DNA of 33,064 bases from Rhodanobacter sp. (lineage in GTDB: Bacteria > Pseudomonadota > Gammaproteobacteria > Xanthomonadales > Rhodanobacteraceae), in NCBI GenBank assembly GCA_027307195.1, contig DAHUXL010000033.1, positions 1 to 33,064 on the forward strand, in the 5' to 3' direction. A program made the position numbers and the translations under genes. Below, piece after piece: positions 7,016-15,811 of this stretch. The notes beneath the pieces were generated by a model that was not told the DNA's origin, did no database searches, and saw nothing but the letters and a program-made list of their open reading frames with translations. Every line of letters begins with the position of its first letter. The first letter of the stretch is position 1.

Positions 7016-9721
7016 ATGCAGAATATCTACACCACGGATTCCCCCATTCGTCAGCGCGCCCCCTGGTGGTTCAACCTGGCCGGCCAGCTGCTGCAGCCAT
7101 GGGTGCGCATCCGTCGCGACCCGGCCGAACCTGCCGCCTTGCTGCAGGCCGGCGTACCGGTCTGCTATGTAATCGAGCGCGACGGTTTCTCCGACGCGTT
7201 GATCCTGCAGCGCGCCTGCCGCGAAGCCGGCCTGCCCAACCCGATGCAGCCGATGGCAGGCACGCGCCGGCGGCGCTCGGTGTTTGCGCTGGCGCGGCGC
7301 GACGGATGGATCTTCGGGCGCAACCGCCAGCGCGCGCCGAACGAACCGCTGCGGCAACTGGTGCGCTCCCTGGAAGGCATGCCCGAACGCGATATCCAGA
7401 TCGTGCCGGTGTCGATCTACGTCGGCCGCGCGCCGAGCCGCGACAGTGGCTGGTTCCGCGTGTTGTTCTCGGAAAACTGGGTGATGGTCGGCCGCTTCCG
7501 CCGGATGCTGGCGCTGCTGCTGAATGGGCGCGACACGGTGGTGCATTTCTCCGCGCCGGTGTCGTTGCGCAGCGTGCTGGACGAATCCGGCGAAATCACG
7601 CCGGAACGCTTCGCGCGCAAGATCGCGCGGGTGCTGCGCACCCACTTCCACCGCATCCGCGCCGCAGTGGTCGGGCCGGACCTGTCGCACCGGCGCACCG
7701 TGGTCGATGCCGTGCTGAATGCCGAACCGGTGCGCGCCGCGATAGCCGCCAGCGCGGCCAAGGAAAAAATCAGCCAGGCCAAGGCATGGCGCAAGGCGCA
7801 CAAGCTGGTGCTGGAGATCGCCGCGGACTACTCGCACCCGGTGGTGCGCTCGGTCTCGTTCCTGCTGGCGAATTTCTGGAACAAGCTGTACGACGGCATC
7901 GCCATGCACCACTTCGACAAGGCCCGCGCCGCCGCGCCTGGCCACGAAGTGGTCTACGTGCCCTGCCATCGCAGCCATGCCGACTACCTGCTGATGAGTT
8001 ACCAGCTGCATGTCTCCGGCGTGGTGGTGCCGCATATCGCCGCCGGCGTGAACCTCAACCTGCCGGTGATCGGACCGATCCTGCGCCGCGGCGGCGCGTT
8101 CTTCCTGCGCCGCAGTTTCAAGGGCAATGCGCTGTATTCGGTGGTGTTCAACGAATACCTGGCGCAGCTGATCGACCGCGGCGTGCCGATCGAATACTTC
8201 ATCGAAGGCGGCCGTTCGCGTACCGGTCGGCTGCTGGCGCCGCGCGCCGGCATGCTGGCGATGACCGTGCGCGCGTTCCTGCGCGCGCCGCGACGCCCGG
8301 TACTGTTCCAGCCGGTCTACATTGGCTACGAAAAGCTGATGGAAGGCAAATCCTACGCCGGCGAACTCAGCGGCCAGCCGAAGGAAAAGGAATCCCTGCT
8401 CGGCCTGCTGCGCGGGCTGAAAGTGCTGCGCCAGCGCTACGGTCATGTGGCGTTGAATTTCGGTGAACCGATCGCGCTGACGCCGTTGCTCGACGCGGCC
8501 AGCGCCGACTGGCGCGCGGCCACCACCGACCCGGATGCCAAGCCGGAATGGCTCAACGGCGTGACCGATCGCCTGGCCGAACAGATCCAGATCAACATCA
8601 ACCGCGCCGCCGACGTCAATCCGATCAACCTGCTGGCGCTCGCCCTGCTGGCCACGCCGAAGCACGCGATGGCCGAGAGCGACCTGCTGACCCAGCTCGA
8701 ACTGAGCAAGACCCTGCTGGAAGAGTTGCCGTATTCCGATCGCGTCACGCTGACCCCGATGAATCCGGCTGCGATCATCGCCTACGGCGAACAGATGGCG
8801 TGGATCCAGCGGGTACAGCATCCGCTGGGCGACGTGCTGACCGTCAACGGCGAACAGGCGGTGCTGCTCAGCTACTTCCGCAACAACGTATTGCACCTGA
8901 CCGCAACCGCCGCATGGGTCGCCTGCTGCTTCCTCAACAACCGACGCATGTCGCGCGCCTCGGTGCTGCGGCTGGGCCGGATCATCTACCCGTTCATCCA
9001 GGGCGAGCTGTTCCTGCCGTGGGACGGCGAGGGCTTCTGCACGCAGTTGCAGGCGACGGTCGACTTCTTCGTGCGCCGCGGCCTGCTCGAATCCACCAAC
9101 GACGGGCGCACACTCGAACGCAGCGCCGGCCAGGAAGACAGCGCATTCCAGCTCAAGGTGATTGCGCGCAGCCTGATCCAGGCGTTCGAGCGCTACTACA
9201 TCACCATCGCCGCGCTGGCCAAGAACGGGCCGCACACGATGACCGGCGCCGAACTCGAGAACGCCTGCACGCTCACCGCGCAGCGGTTGAGTCTGCTCAA
9301 TGAATTGTCCGCACCGGAGTTCTTCGACAAGGCGCTGTTCCGCGGCTTCATCCAGAAGTTGCGCGAGCGCCGCGTGGTGTGGACCGACGACGACGGCAAG
9401 CTCGACTACGACAGCGCGCTGGAAGGCATGGTGCGCGATGCGCGGGTGATCCTGTCGCGCGAGGTGCGTCATTCGATCCTCAAGATCACCCCCGGCAGCA
9501 GCGAGAAGGAATCCGCCGCGGGCGAGGCCCTGAACGACGACATGCCCGAGACCGTGGCGCAGCCGCAGATCACGCCAGCCCAGCTTGACGCCGGCAACGT
9601 ACCTGCGGATGCCTCCAGCGCGGACCTGCACCAGCGCCATGTCGATGCCGAGCACCAGCTGCACGCGCACATCGCCGCCGATGCCGCCGAACAACCCAAG
9701 CAACCCGACCTTCCCCTCTAG
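7016..9721 (+). CDS. plsB: glycerol-3-phosphate 1-O-acyltransferase PlsB
   Basis: Inner-membrane enzyme that acylates sn-glycerol-3-phosphate at position 1, the first committed step of phospholipid synthesis. The acyltransferase block I motif HRSHAD has His318 and Asp323 (HX4D). The later blocks are also present: GPILRRGGAFFLRRSFKGN, FIEGGRSRTGRLLAPR (about 394-409) and VLFQPVYIGYEKLMEG. At 901 aa it is longer than E. coli PlsB (about 807). The excess is partly a low-complexity Ala/Asp/Glu/His/Gln-rich tail after about residue 825 (from SSEKESAAGEAL onward) that lacks family motifs. The ATG at 7016 follows the lipoprotein gene by 25 bases; TAGAAT just before it could be a -10 box, but no matching -35 is visible. 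Confidence 0.95.
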   Translation: MQNIYTTDSPIRQRAPWWFNLAGQLLQPWVRIRRDPAEPAALLQAGVPVCYVIERDGFSDALILQRACREAGLPNPMQPMAGTRRRRSVFALARRDGWIFGRNRQRAPNEPLRQLVRSLEGMPERDIQIVPVSIYVGRAPSRDSGWFRVLFSENWVMVGRFRRMLALLLNGRDTVVHFSAPVSLRSVLDESGEITPERFARKIARVLRTHFHRIRAAVVGPDLSHRRTVVDAVLNAEPVRAAIAASAAKEKISQAKAWRKAHKLVLEIAADYSHPVVRSVSFLLANFWNKLYDGIAMHHFDKARAAAPGHEVVYVPCHRSHADYLLMSYQLHVSGVVVPHIAAGVNLNLPVIGPILRRGGAFFLRRSFKGNALYSVVFNEYLAQLIDRGVPIEYFIEGGRSRTGRLLAPRAGMLAMTVRAFLRAPRRPVLFQPVYIGYEKLMEGKSYAGELSGQPKEKESLLGLLRGLKVLRQRYGHVALNFGEPIALTPLLDAASADWRAATTDPDAKPEWLNGVTDRLAEQIQININRAADVNPINLLALALLATPKHAMAESDLLTQLELSKTLLEELPYSDRVTLTPMNPAAIIAYGEQMAWIQRVQHPLGDVLTVNGEQAVLLSYFRNNVLHLTATAAWVACCFLNNRRMSRASVLRLGRIIYPFIQGELFLPWDGEGFCTQLQATVDFFVRRGLLESTNDGRTLERSAGQEDSAFQLKVIARSLIQAFERYYITIAALAKNGPHTMTGAELENACTLTAQRLSLLNELSAPEFFDKALFRGFIQKLRERRVVWTDDDGKLDYDSALEGMVRDARVILSREVRHSILKITPGSSEKESAAGEALNDDMPETVAQPQITPAQLDAGNVPADASSADLHQRHVDAEHQLHAHIAADAAEQPKQPDLPL

Positions 9722-9764
9722 TCAGGCCGGCCAGAACACGGCCGGTCTCCGGTAGCATGCAGGC

Positions 9765-10535
9765 ATGAGCGAACACCCCCCCAAGACCACGCCGGACTCG
9801 ACCACCCATTTCGGCTTCCGCGACGTACCGGTCGGCGACAAGCAGAAACTGGTCGGCCAGGTATTCACCTCGGTCGCGCGCAGCTACGACCTGATGAACG
9901 ACCTGATGTCATTCGGCGTGCACCGGTTGTGGAAGCGCCACTTCGTGGCGGTCAGCGGCGTGCGCCGCGGCGACCGTGTGCTGGATCTGGCCGGCGGCAC
10001 CGGTGACATCGCCGCGCTGCTGAAACCCGTGGTCGGTGACTCGGGCGAAGTGGTGGTCGGCGACATCAATGCAGCGATGCTCGGCGTCGGCCGCGACCGC
10101 ATGACCGACCGCGGTCTGGTCAGCGGCCTGCGCTGGGCCCAGCTCAACGCCGAAGTCCTGCCGTTCCCGGACAACTCGTTCGACGCGGTGACCATGGCCT
10201 TCGGCCTGCGTAACGTCACCGACAAGGACAAGGCGCTGGCCGATATCTGCCGCGTGCTCAAGCCCGGTGGTCGTGCGCTGGTGCTGGAATTCTCCAAGGT
10301 GAAGAGCGAAGTTTTCAGCAAGCTGTACGACTTCCACTCGTTCAAGATCCTGCCCAGGCTCGGCCAGCTGTTCGCCGGCGATGCCGGCAGCTACCAATAC
10401 CTCGCCGAGTCGATCCGCAAGCATCCGGATCAGGAAACCCTGAAAGGCATGATGGAACGCGCCGGCTTCGGTCGCGTCGAAGTACGCAATCTCAGCAACG
10501 GCATCGTGGCGATCCACCGGGCGTACAAGCTCTGA
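9765..10535 (+). CDS. ubiE: ubiquinone/menaquinone biosynthesis C-methyltransferase UbiE
   Basis: SAM-dependent C-methyltransferase of the UbiE/COQ5 family, acting on the demethoxy-quinol ring in ubiquinone (and menaquinone) synthesis. At 256 aa it has the normal family length. The N-terminal signature [20 protein letters not shown] is followed by SAM motif [11 protein letters not shown] (about 71-80). The family signature [15 protein letters not shown] and the post-motif [15 protein letters not shown] come next. The C-terminus, [11 protein letters not shown], is typical. An AGG lies 3 bases before the ATG. It begins 43 bases after plsB; a 6-bp hairpin (CCGGCC 9727-9732, GGCCGG 9740-9745) without a T-run sits in the gap. 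Confidence 0.96.
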   Translation: MSEHPPKTTPDSTTHFGFRDVPVGDKQKLVGQVFTSVARSYDLMNDLMSFGVHRLWKRHFVAVSGVRRGDRVLDLAGGTGDIAALLKPVVGDSGEVVVGDINAAMLGVGRDRMTDRGLVSGLRWAQLNAEVLPFPDNSFDAVTMAFGLRNVTDKDKALADICRVLKPGGRALVLEFSKVKSEVFSKLYDFHSFKILPRLGQLFAGDAGSYQYLAESIRKHPDQETLKGMMERAGFGRVEVRNLSNGIVAIHRAYKL

Positions 10536-10574
10536 GGCAATCCGGATAGACGTCTACACGAATGGATACGTGCC

Positions 10575-10979
10575 ATGTCATATGAACCTCTGAGAATGCA
10601 CGTATTGACCCGTCCACTCACATTTCTCGCTATGGCAGTAGTACGCAGCTCCCCGCTTCTAACCATGAGCGTGGCTTCCATAGGGAACGATGTATCCATC
10701 GCCATGTGGGGCACGGCATTCGTTGCAACGATCGCCTTGATATTCACGCTGATCATGGTCGAGCGACGCTGCTCGACTGCTGACTTGCCATATCAGCGCG
10801 GCTTGCTGATTGTGGGTGCGTCGTTGTCCTGCGGCTGGATGTTCTTCGACACGCTTCTGGTGTTGCTTGGAGTCATGCTAATCCAAGTGATTTCCTGCTT
10901 CCTCGCATTGGCACCCAATGCACCACTGCACTATCACCGCCTCGTGCTCGGTTTTTACCGTCACAGACTGGTGCAGTAG
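10575..10979 (+). CDS. hypothetical membrane protein
   Basis: A small 134-aa protein not recognised as a known family. It has about three hydrophobic segments: around residues 25-35 (weak), VSIAMWGTAFVATIALIFTLIMV (about 41-63, quoted in part) and a long one around 80-112 (LIVGASLSCGWMFFDTLLVL then LGVMLIQVISCFLAL). The C-terminus is basic (HYHRLVLGFYRHRLVQ). Base composition is noticeably less GC-rich than in ubiE, and codon use is less biased. No clear ribosome site precedes 10575; an in-frame ATG at 10596 is an alternative start. It lies 39 bases after ubiE, same strand. It may be a recently acquired or fast-evolving gene, or not translated at all. Confidence 0.5.
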   Translation: MSYEPLRMHVLTRPLTFLAMAVVRSSPLLTMSVASIGNDVSIAMWGTAFVATIALIFTLIMVERRCSTADLPYQRGLLIVGASLSCGWMFFDTLLVLLGVMLIQVISCFLALAPNAPLHYHRLVLGFYRHRLVQ

Positions 10980-11037
10980 ACAGTTGCGTCTCGATTCTTC
11001 CTGCGTGGTCGTCGCTCTTTCGCCCAGGCTGCTGTCC

Positions 11038-11703
11038 ATGCCGAATCGCTACCGCTCATTCGCTGCCATTGCCGCCCTGCTCGGCTGGCCCGCACTCGCG
11101 CTGCAGCTGCTGTTGTCGATACAGCTGACGATAGTGAGCGGCCAAGGCGCACTGACCGGGGTGTGGATCTACTTCGGCTACTTCACCATCCTGACGAATG
11201 TACTGGCCGCTCTGGCGTTGACCGCCGACGCATGCGGACCACGCGGAGCAGTCAGCCGATTCTTCACCCGGCCCGATGTGCATACCGCGATCGCGATGAG
11301 CATCGTCATCGTCGCGGCGATCTACAACCTGATGCTGCGCCAGCTATGGCAGCCGCGCGGTTGGCAGATCGTGGCCGACAACGTCCTGCATGTGGTGATG
11401 CCAGCACTGTTCCTGCTGTATTGGTGGCTGGCGGTGTCGAAGACGACGCTGCGCTGGCCGCAGATCATGGTCTGGCAGTTGTATCCGGCCGCCTATTTCG
11501 CCTATGCGCTGATCCGCGGCGCGATTACCCACTGGTATCCGTATCCGTTCCTCGACGTCGGCACGCTGGGCTATCTGCGCGTGCTGATCAATGCTTGCGC
11601 GGTGCTGCTGGTATTCGTCGTGGTCGCGGTGCTGCTGGTCACGCTGGGCCGCTGGCAGGTGCAGCGCTCAGGCAAGACTGCGGCACTGCCGACACAGCCC
11701 TGA
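11038..11703 (+). CDS. Pr6Pr-type integral membrane protein
   Basis: A 221-aa polytopic membrane protein with about six hydrophobic segments. It resembles the bacterial 'Pr6Pr' membrane family, which is distantly like FAR-17a/AIG1 proteins; function unknown. Visible hallmarks are the polar motifs FGYFTILTNVLAAL, ADNVLHVVMPALFLLYWWL and YPYPFLDVGTLGY. The start is placed at the ATG at 11038, because upstream in-frame codons back to 10918 overlap the preceding gene and encode a non-membrane, non-conserved-looking stretch. The C-terminal tail (RWQVQRSGKTAALPTQP) is cytoplasmic-looking by charge. It converges on the GST gene 20 bases away. Confidence 0.75.
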   Translation: MPNRYRSFAAIAALLGWPALALQLLLSIQLTIVSGQGALTGVWIYFGYFTILTNVLAALALTADACGPRGAVSRFFTRPDVHTAIAMSIVIVAAIYNLMLRQLWQPRGWQIVADNVLHVVMPALFLLYWWLAVSKTTLRWPQIMVWQLYPAAYFAYALIRGAITHWYPYPFLDVGTLGYLRVLINACAVLLVFVVVAVLLVTLGRWQVQRSGKTAALPTQP

Positions 11704-11722
11704 CGACGGCTGCGCCGATGCA

Positions 11723-12421
11723 TCAAGCCACCGGCGCGCGCAGATCTTCCAGCAGGGTGCCGAACTGCTGCACTTCTTCCTCGTGCTCCGGATCGCGCCA
11801 TGTTTCCTGCAGCGCATCAGCATACCAGCGACGCATGCCCGGCAGCTCACGCACACGCTGTGCGTAGGCAGCAGCTGTATCGCCCAGCGTCAGCCCATAG
11901 GTCTGGATGCGGAACGCCACCGGTGCGAAGAACGCATCGACCGCACCGAACGCATTGCCGGCCAGGAATGGGCTGCCGAAGCGGGCCAGGCCCTCGCTCC
12001 ACAGCTCGTCGATGCGCGCGATGTCGGCACGCAATGCCGTCGGCAAATCATCGGGCAGCCGGATGCGCAGGCCGCAGTTCAATGCGCAGTGCGTGCGCAG
12101 TGCAGCGAAGCCCGAATGCATTTCAGCAACCGCGCAGCGCGCCCATGCGCGCGCTTTCGGATCCGATGGCCACACGCCCGGATGAAGCTCGGCCAGATAT
12201 TCGGCGATCGCCAGCGAATCCCATACCACCGTGTCGCCATCGCGCAGGCATGGCACCTTGCCATTCGGCGAGAACGCGCGGAATGCGCTCCAGCTCGATC
12301 CGGTACCCGGCGCGAACGACACCAGCCGCTCGTGGAACGGGATGCCCAGCTCGCTCAGCAGCAGCCACGGCCGGAGCGACCAGGACGAGTAGTTCTTGTT
12401 GGCGATATACAGCTCGTACAT
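11723..12421 (-). CDS. glutathione S-transferase family protein
   Basis: A 232-aa cytosolic GST-fold protein. The N-terminal thioredoxin-like domain begins MYELYIANKNYSSWSLRPWL; Ser12 or Ser13 sits where the catalytic serine lies in zeta-like GSTs. FSPNGKVPCL carries the cis-proline of the glutathione site, and VVWDSLAIAEYLAEL supplies the usual acidic/serine residues that bind glutathione. The all-helical C-terminal domain contains the N-capping motif region AFGAVDAFFAPVAFR. A strong ribosome site (AGAGGAG on the reverse strand) overlaps the stop of the upstream EamA gene, 13 bases away, so the two genes are almost certainly translated from one mRNA. The substrate is unknown. Confidence 0.9.
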   Translation of the reverse strand: MYELYIANKNYSSWSLRPWLLLSELGIPFHERLVSFAPGTGSSWSAFRAFSPNGKVPCLRDGDTVVWDSLAIAEYLAELHPGVWPSDPKARAWARCAVAEMHSGFAALRTHCALNCGLRIRLPDDLPTALRADIARIDELWSEGLARFGSPFLAGNAFGAVDAFFAPVAFRIQTYGLTLGDTAAAYAQRVRELPGMRRWYADALQETWRDPEHEEEVQQFGTLLEDLRAPVA

Positions 12422-12434
12422 GCGGCGACTCCTC

Positions 12435-13355
12435 TCAGCTCTGTTCGCAGGTATCGGACGCCACCAGCACGACGGGTGCAGCGCGGCGGCGCGTATTCGC
12501 CAGCACCACGCCGCCGACGGTGATCACGCCACCGACCAGGGTCAGCGCTCCCGGCTGTTCGCCCAGCCACAGCCAGCCGATCAGCACCGCGATCGGCGGC
12601 GAGAAGTAGATGAAGCTGGAGACCTGCGAGGCCGAGGCCTGGCGCAGCGCCGCGTTCCACGCGAGATAGCCGACGAAGGTCGGTGCGATGCCCAGCCACA
12701 ACAGTGCGGCGATATGCGTCCACGGCGCGGTCGTCAGTGCCTGTGGCAGATGCAGTCCGAACGGCAAGGCACCGAGCGTGCCTGCGAAGAACGTGAACGC
12801 GGTGACGCCGAGCATGCTGTTGCGCTCGAACAGCGGTTTCTGTCCCACCCAGTAGAACGCCGAGACAATTACACTGACCAGCACCAGCGCCGCCATCGGT
12901 TCGAACCTCACCTGCTTGCCGCTGGCCAAAACCACCAGGACCACTCCGAGCAGGGCTACCCCAAGACCGGCCAGCATGCGTGGCGACAGTCGCTCGCCCA
13001 CCCATACTGCCGACACCGCCGCGGTGGCGGCCGGTATCAGCGAGATCAGGATCGACGCGGTGCCGCTGGCGATACGCGTCTCGGCATAGTTGAGGCACAG
13101 GTGATACACGGTCAGACCGGTCAAGCCAAGCAGTACCAGCTGCGGCCAGTCGCGTCGTGCGGGCAACGGTATCCGCTTGACCACCATCAGCGCGGCAAAG
13201 CACAGCGAACCGATGGCAAGGCGTGCCAGGGCCACCTCACCGGGTGTGAAGGAGGCCAGCGCATAGGCGATCGCGGCATACGCCGACGACCATGTCAGCA
13301 GGGCAATGGCGATATAGCTGAGGGCACGGCCGTCGAGACGTTGAGCGGTATCCAT
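12435..13355 (-). CDS. EamA/DMT-superfamily exporter
   Basis: Inner-membrane drug/metabolite transporter of about ten helices, made of two EamA repeats (about residues 10-140 and 150-285), 306 aa from the chosen start. Typical segments are YIAIALLTWSSAYAAIAYAL, ALARLAIGSLCFAALM and, in the second repeat, ASQVSSFIYFSPPIAVLIGW followed by WLGEQPGALTLVGGVITVGG. The start is set at 13355 (MDTAQRLDGRAL), immediately before the first helix; the frame is open to 13460, but that leader has no transporter character. It is divergent from the Lrp/AsnC-type regulator and followed by the GST in the same operon. By analogy with such pairs it may export an amino acid or related metabolite under that regulator's control; this is inference. 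Confidence 0.88.
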   Translation of the reverse strand: MDTAQRLDGRALSYIAIALLTWSSAYAAIAYALASFTPGEVALARLAIGSLCFAALMVVKRIPLPARRDWPQLVLLGLTGLTVYHLCLNYAETRIASGTASILISLIPAATAAVSAVWVGERLSPRMLAGLGVALLGVVLVVLASGKQVRFEPMAALVLVSVIVSAFYWVGQKPLFERNSMLGVTAFTFFAGTLGALPFGLHLPQALTTAPWTHIAALLWLGIAPTFVGYLAWNAALRQASASQVSSFIYFSPPIAVLIGWLWLGEQPGALTLVGGVITVGGVVLANTRRRAAPVVLVASDTCEQS

Positions 13356-13493
13356 GGGGACGGATTCCAGAATGGGAAGTGCGCATCCTAGTCTTGCCGA
13401 TCGCGCCGAGGAATAATGCATCGAATCGTATTGACGATGTTTCGCCAACGATCGAAGCAACCAACGAGGTATCCCACCTTGGAATCGAAAGTC

Positions 13494-13991
13494 ATGGAAT
13501 CAAAGCCGGAACTGGACGGCAAGGACTGGCAATTGCTGGAAGCGCTACAGCTGGATGCGCGCCTGGGTTATGCCGAGCTGGGCCGCAAAGTGCGACTGTC
13601 CGCGCCATCGGTGGCCGAGCGGGTGAAGCGATTGGAAGAAGCCGGTGTGATCAGCGGCTACCGCGCCACGATCAACCCGAAGCGGCTCGGCTATGGCATC
13701 AGCGCGATGATCCGGCTGCGCTGCGACGGCATCACCTGCGCGCGTATCGGCACCCTGGTGGAAGACATTCCCGAAGTGCTCGAATGCCGCCGCCTGGCCG
13801 GCGAGGACTCGGCGCTGCTGCACGTAGTGGCGATGTCGATCAGCCATCTGGAATCCGTGCTCGACCGGCTGCTGAAGACCGGTGCCAGCAACAGCACCAC
13901 CACCTTGATCGTGTTGCAGACGCCGCACGAACATCGCCCGCTGACCCGCGCGATGTGGAACGCGGGACTCGCCATGTCGCGCGATGGATGA
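13494..13991 (+). CDS. Lrp/AsnC family transcriptional regulator
   Basis: DNA-binding regulator of 165 aa from the chosen start. An N-terminal winged helix-turn-helix (DGKDWQLLEALQLDARLGYA then ELGRKVRLSAPSVAERVKRL) is followed by the linker EEAGVISGYRATINPKRLGY. A RAM-type ligand-binding/oligomerisation domain comes next (IPEVLECRRLAGEDSALLHVV). Length and order match Lrp/AsnC proteins. The frame is open from 13416, but the ATG at 13494, 8-9 bases after GGAA, gives the normal N-terminus. The 138-base gap to the divergent EamA exporter probably holds both promoters and the operator. An amino-acid effector is likely from the family but not visible. Confidence 0.9.
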   Translation: MESKPELDGKDWQLLEALQLDARLGYAELGRKVRLSAPSVAERVKRLEEAGVISGYRATINPKRLGYGISAMIRLRCDGITCARIGTLVEDIPEVLECRRLAGEDSALLHVVAMSISHLESVLDRLLKTGASNSTTTLIVLQTPHEHRPLTRAMWNAGLAMSRDG

Positions 13992-14044
13992 TCATGCGAG
14001 CCGACTCTGTCACGCTTGCCTGATGTGGCTGCACCACGCTCACG

Positions 14045-15787
14045 ATGACGAATCATGCGCCGCCCCCACCGGTTGACCTGATGACGAACAAGATCCCCGA
14101 CCAGCCCGCTGCGACTCCCGACGAGGCGCCATTCAATCCCGAACGCCGTCGCCTGCTCGGCGGCATCGCCATCGCCGGCGCGGCACTGACGCTCGGCAGC
14201 TGCACTCCGCACGGCGGCAATCGTCCGGCAGCCGCCGATTCGCAGGCACTGCCCGCAGCAGCGCTCGACGCACTGCTGCGCCAGCACATCCAGCAGGTGG
14301 TGGTGCTGTACGCGGAGAACCGCAGCTTCAACAATCTGTTCGCGCACTTCCCCGGGCTGGCGCAACCGCTGAAGCAGCTCGATGCGCCCGAATACCGCCA
14401 GCGCGATCGCGATGGCAGCCTGCTCACCACCCTGCCACCTATCTGGGGCGGCCTGGCGCCGCACGCGCAAACGGTCGACGGCCGTCATTACCAGATCGAC
14501 GAGCATGCGATCACCGGCCTGCCGAACCAGCCGTTCGCCTTGCGCATGCCCAATGGTGATCCGCTGCCGTACGGCGTGATCACCCGCGATCTGGTGCATC
14601 GCTTCTACGAGAATCAGCTGCAGATCAATGGCGGCAGGAACGACGGCTTCGTCGCGTGGGGCAACACCGGCGCGATGGTGATGGGCCACTACGCCGACGG
14701 CGCAGCAAAGCTGCAGCTGTGGCAGCTCGCGCAGCAATACACCTTGTGCGACAACTTCTTCATGGGCGCCTTCGGCGGCTCGTTCCTCAATCATCAATAC
14801 CTGGCCGCCGCACAGCCGGCGTTCTATCCGAACGCCGATCAGGGCCCGGCGAAATTCCAGATCGCCGTGGTGGAGGGCGACGACCCCACCGGCATCCGAC
14901 CCAAGCTGGCCGACGACTCGCCGGCCAGTGCGATGCAGGGCCGTGCGAAGTTCGCCGCACCCGATGCGCTCACGCCGGACTTCTGGGCGGTGAACACGAT
15001 CGGCCCGGCATACGCGCCGGCGTTCAGCCGCGACAAGCTCGATCCGCGCTTCGCCGATACCGACAGCCCGAACACCTTGCCGGCGCAAGTCCACCTCACC
15101 ATCGGTGACGTGCTGTCGGAGGCGAATGTCGACTGGGCCTGGTACGCCGGTGGCTGGCAGCTTGCGCTGGAAGGCCATGGCGACGGCGACCACCACGTGT
15201 TTCCGGAAGTGCCGAATTTCCAGATCCACCATCAGCCATTCAACTATTTCCGCCAGTTCGCACCAGGCACAGCGGCACGGCAACAGCATCTGCGCGACGC
15301 CGGCGTGGGCAGCAGCGCCGACAGCAACCATTTCATCGCCGCGATCGAAGCGGGCACGCTGCCGCCGGTGTCGTTCTACAAACCGCAGGGCGATCTCAAC
15401 ATGCACGCCGGCTATTCCAGCGTGGCCGCCGGCGACCAGCACCTGGCGCAGGTGGTCGAGGCGTTGCAGAAGAGTCCGCAATGGCCGCATATGCTGGTGG
15501 TGATCACGGTGGACGAGAACGGCGGCTGGTGGGATCACGTGGCGCCGCCCAAGGGTGATCGCTGGGGACCGGGTTCGCGCATCCCCGCACTGATCGTGTC
15601 ACCGTTCGCAAAGAAAGGTTTCGTCGACCACACCATCTACGACACCGGTTCGATCCTGCGCTTCATCACCCGTCGCTTCGGCCTGAAGCAGCTGCCCGGC
15701 CTGAAGCTGCGCGACGCCGCCATGATCGCCGCCGGTGGTCCGCCGCCAGGCGACCTCACCGCCGCCCTGCAATTCGACGCCAGCTGA
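14045..15787 (+). CDS. Tat-exported phosphoesterase (AcpA-type acid phosphatase / phospholipase C family)
   Basis: Periplasmic or secreted metal-dependent phosphoesterase of the PF04185 family (acid phosphatase AcpA and phospholipase C), 580 aa. A twin-arginine signal is present: PERRRLLGG (Arg34-36) followed by IAIAGAALTLGSC. The cysteine (Cys53) makes a Tat lipoprotein possible. Active-site segments fit the family: YAENRSFNN (Glu91-Asn92, metal), GAFGGSFLNHQY (Ser246, nucleophile position in AcpA) and VDENGGWWDHVAPP (Asp490-Glu491). The start is uncertain: the ATG at 14081 would give a more usual Tat n-region (about 21 residues before the arginines). It probably releases phosphate from phosphomonoesters or lipids outside the cytoplasm. 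It is followed 24 bases later by the iminopeptidase gene, possibly co-transcribed. Confidence 0.9.
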   Translation: MTNHAPPPPVDLMTNKIPDQPAATPDEAPFNPERRRLLGGIAIAGAALTLGSCTPHGGNRPAAADSQALPAAALDALLRQHIQQVVVLYAENRSFNNLFAHFPGLAQPLKQLDAPEYRQRDRDGSLLTTLPPIWGGLAPHAQTVDGRHYQIDEHAITGLPNQPFALRMPNGDPLPYGVITRDLVHRFYENQLQINGGRNDGFVAWGNTGAMVMGHYADGAAKLQLWQLAQQYTLCDNFFMGAFGGSFLNHQYLAAAQPAFYPNADQGPAKFQIAVVEGDDPTGIRPKLADDSPASAMQGRAKFAAPDALTPDFWAVNTIGPAYAPAFSRDKLDPRFADTDSPNTLPAQVHLTIGDVLSEANVDWAWYAGGWQLALEGHGDGDHHVFPEVPNFQIHHQPFNYFRQFAPGTAARQQHLRDAGVGSSADSNHFIAAIEAGTLPPVSFYKPQGDLNMHAGYSSVAAGDQHLAQVVEALQKSPQWPHMLVVITVDENGGWWDHVAPPKGDRWGPGSRIPALIVSPFAKKGFVDHTIYDTGSILRFITRRFGLKQLPGLKLRDAAMIAAGGPPPGDLTAALQFDAS

Positions 15788-15811
15788 CCGCTGACTCACC
15801 GGACTATCGTC

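Noticed and set aside
6770-9703. 977-codon open frame on the minus strand opposite plsB
   Set aside because: It is the antisense shadow of a clear plsB gene; the translation is a monotonous Arg/Gln/His/Gly-rich sequence with no motifs, as expected in GC-rich DNA.
12990-13380. Possible promoter boxes in the EamA/Lrp divergent gap (for example TTGACG at 13431)
   Set aside because: No -10 box at an acceptable distance could be found for any of them.
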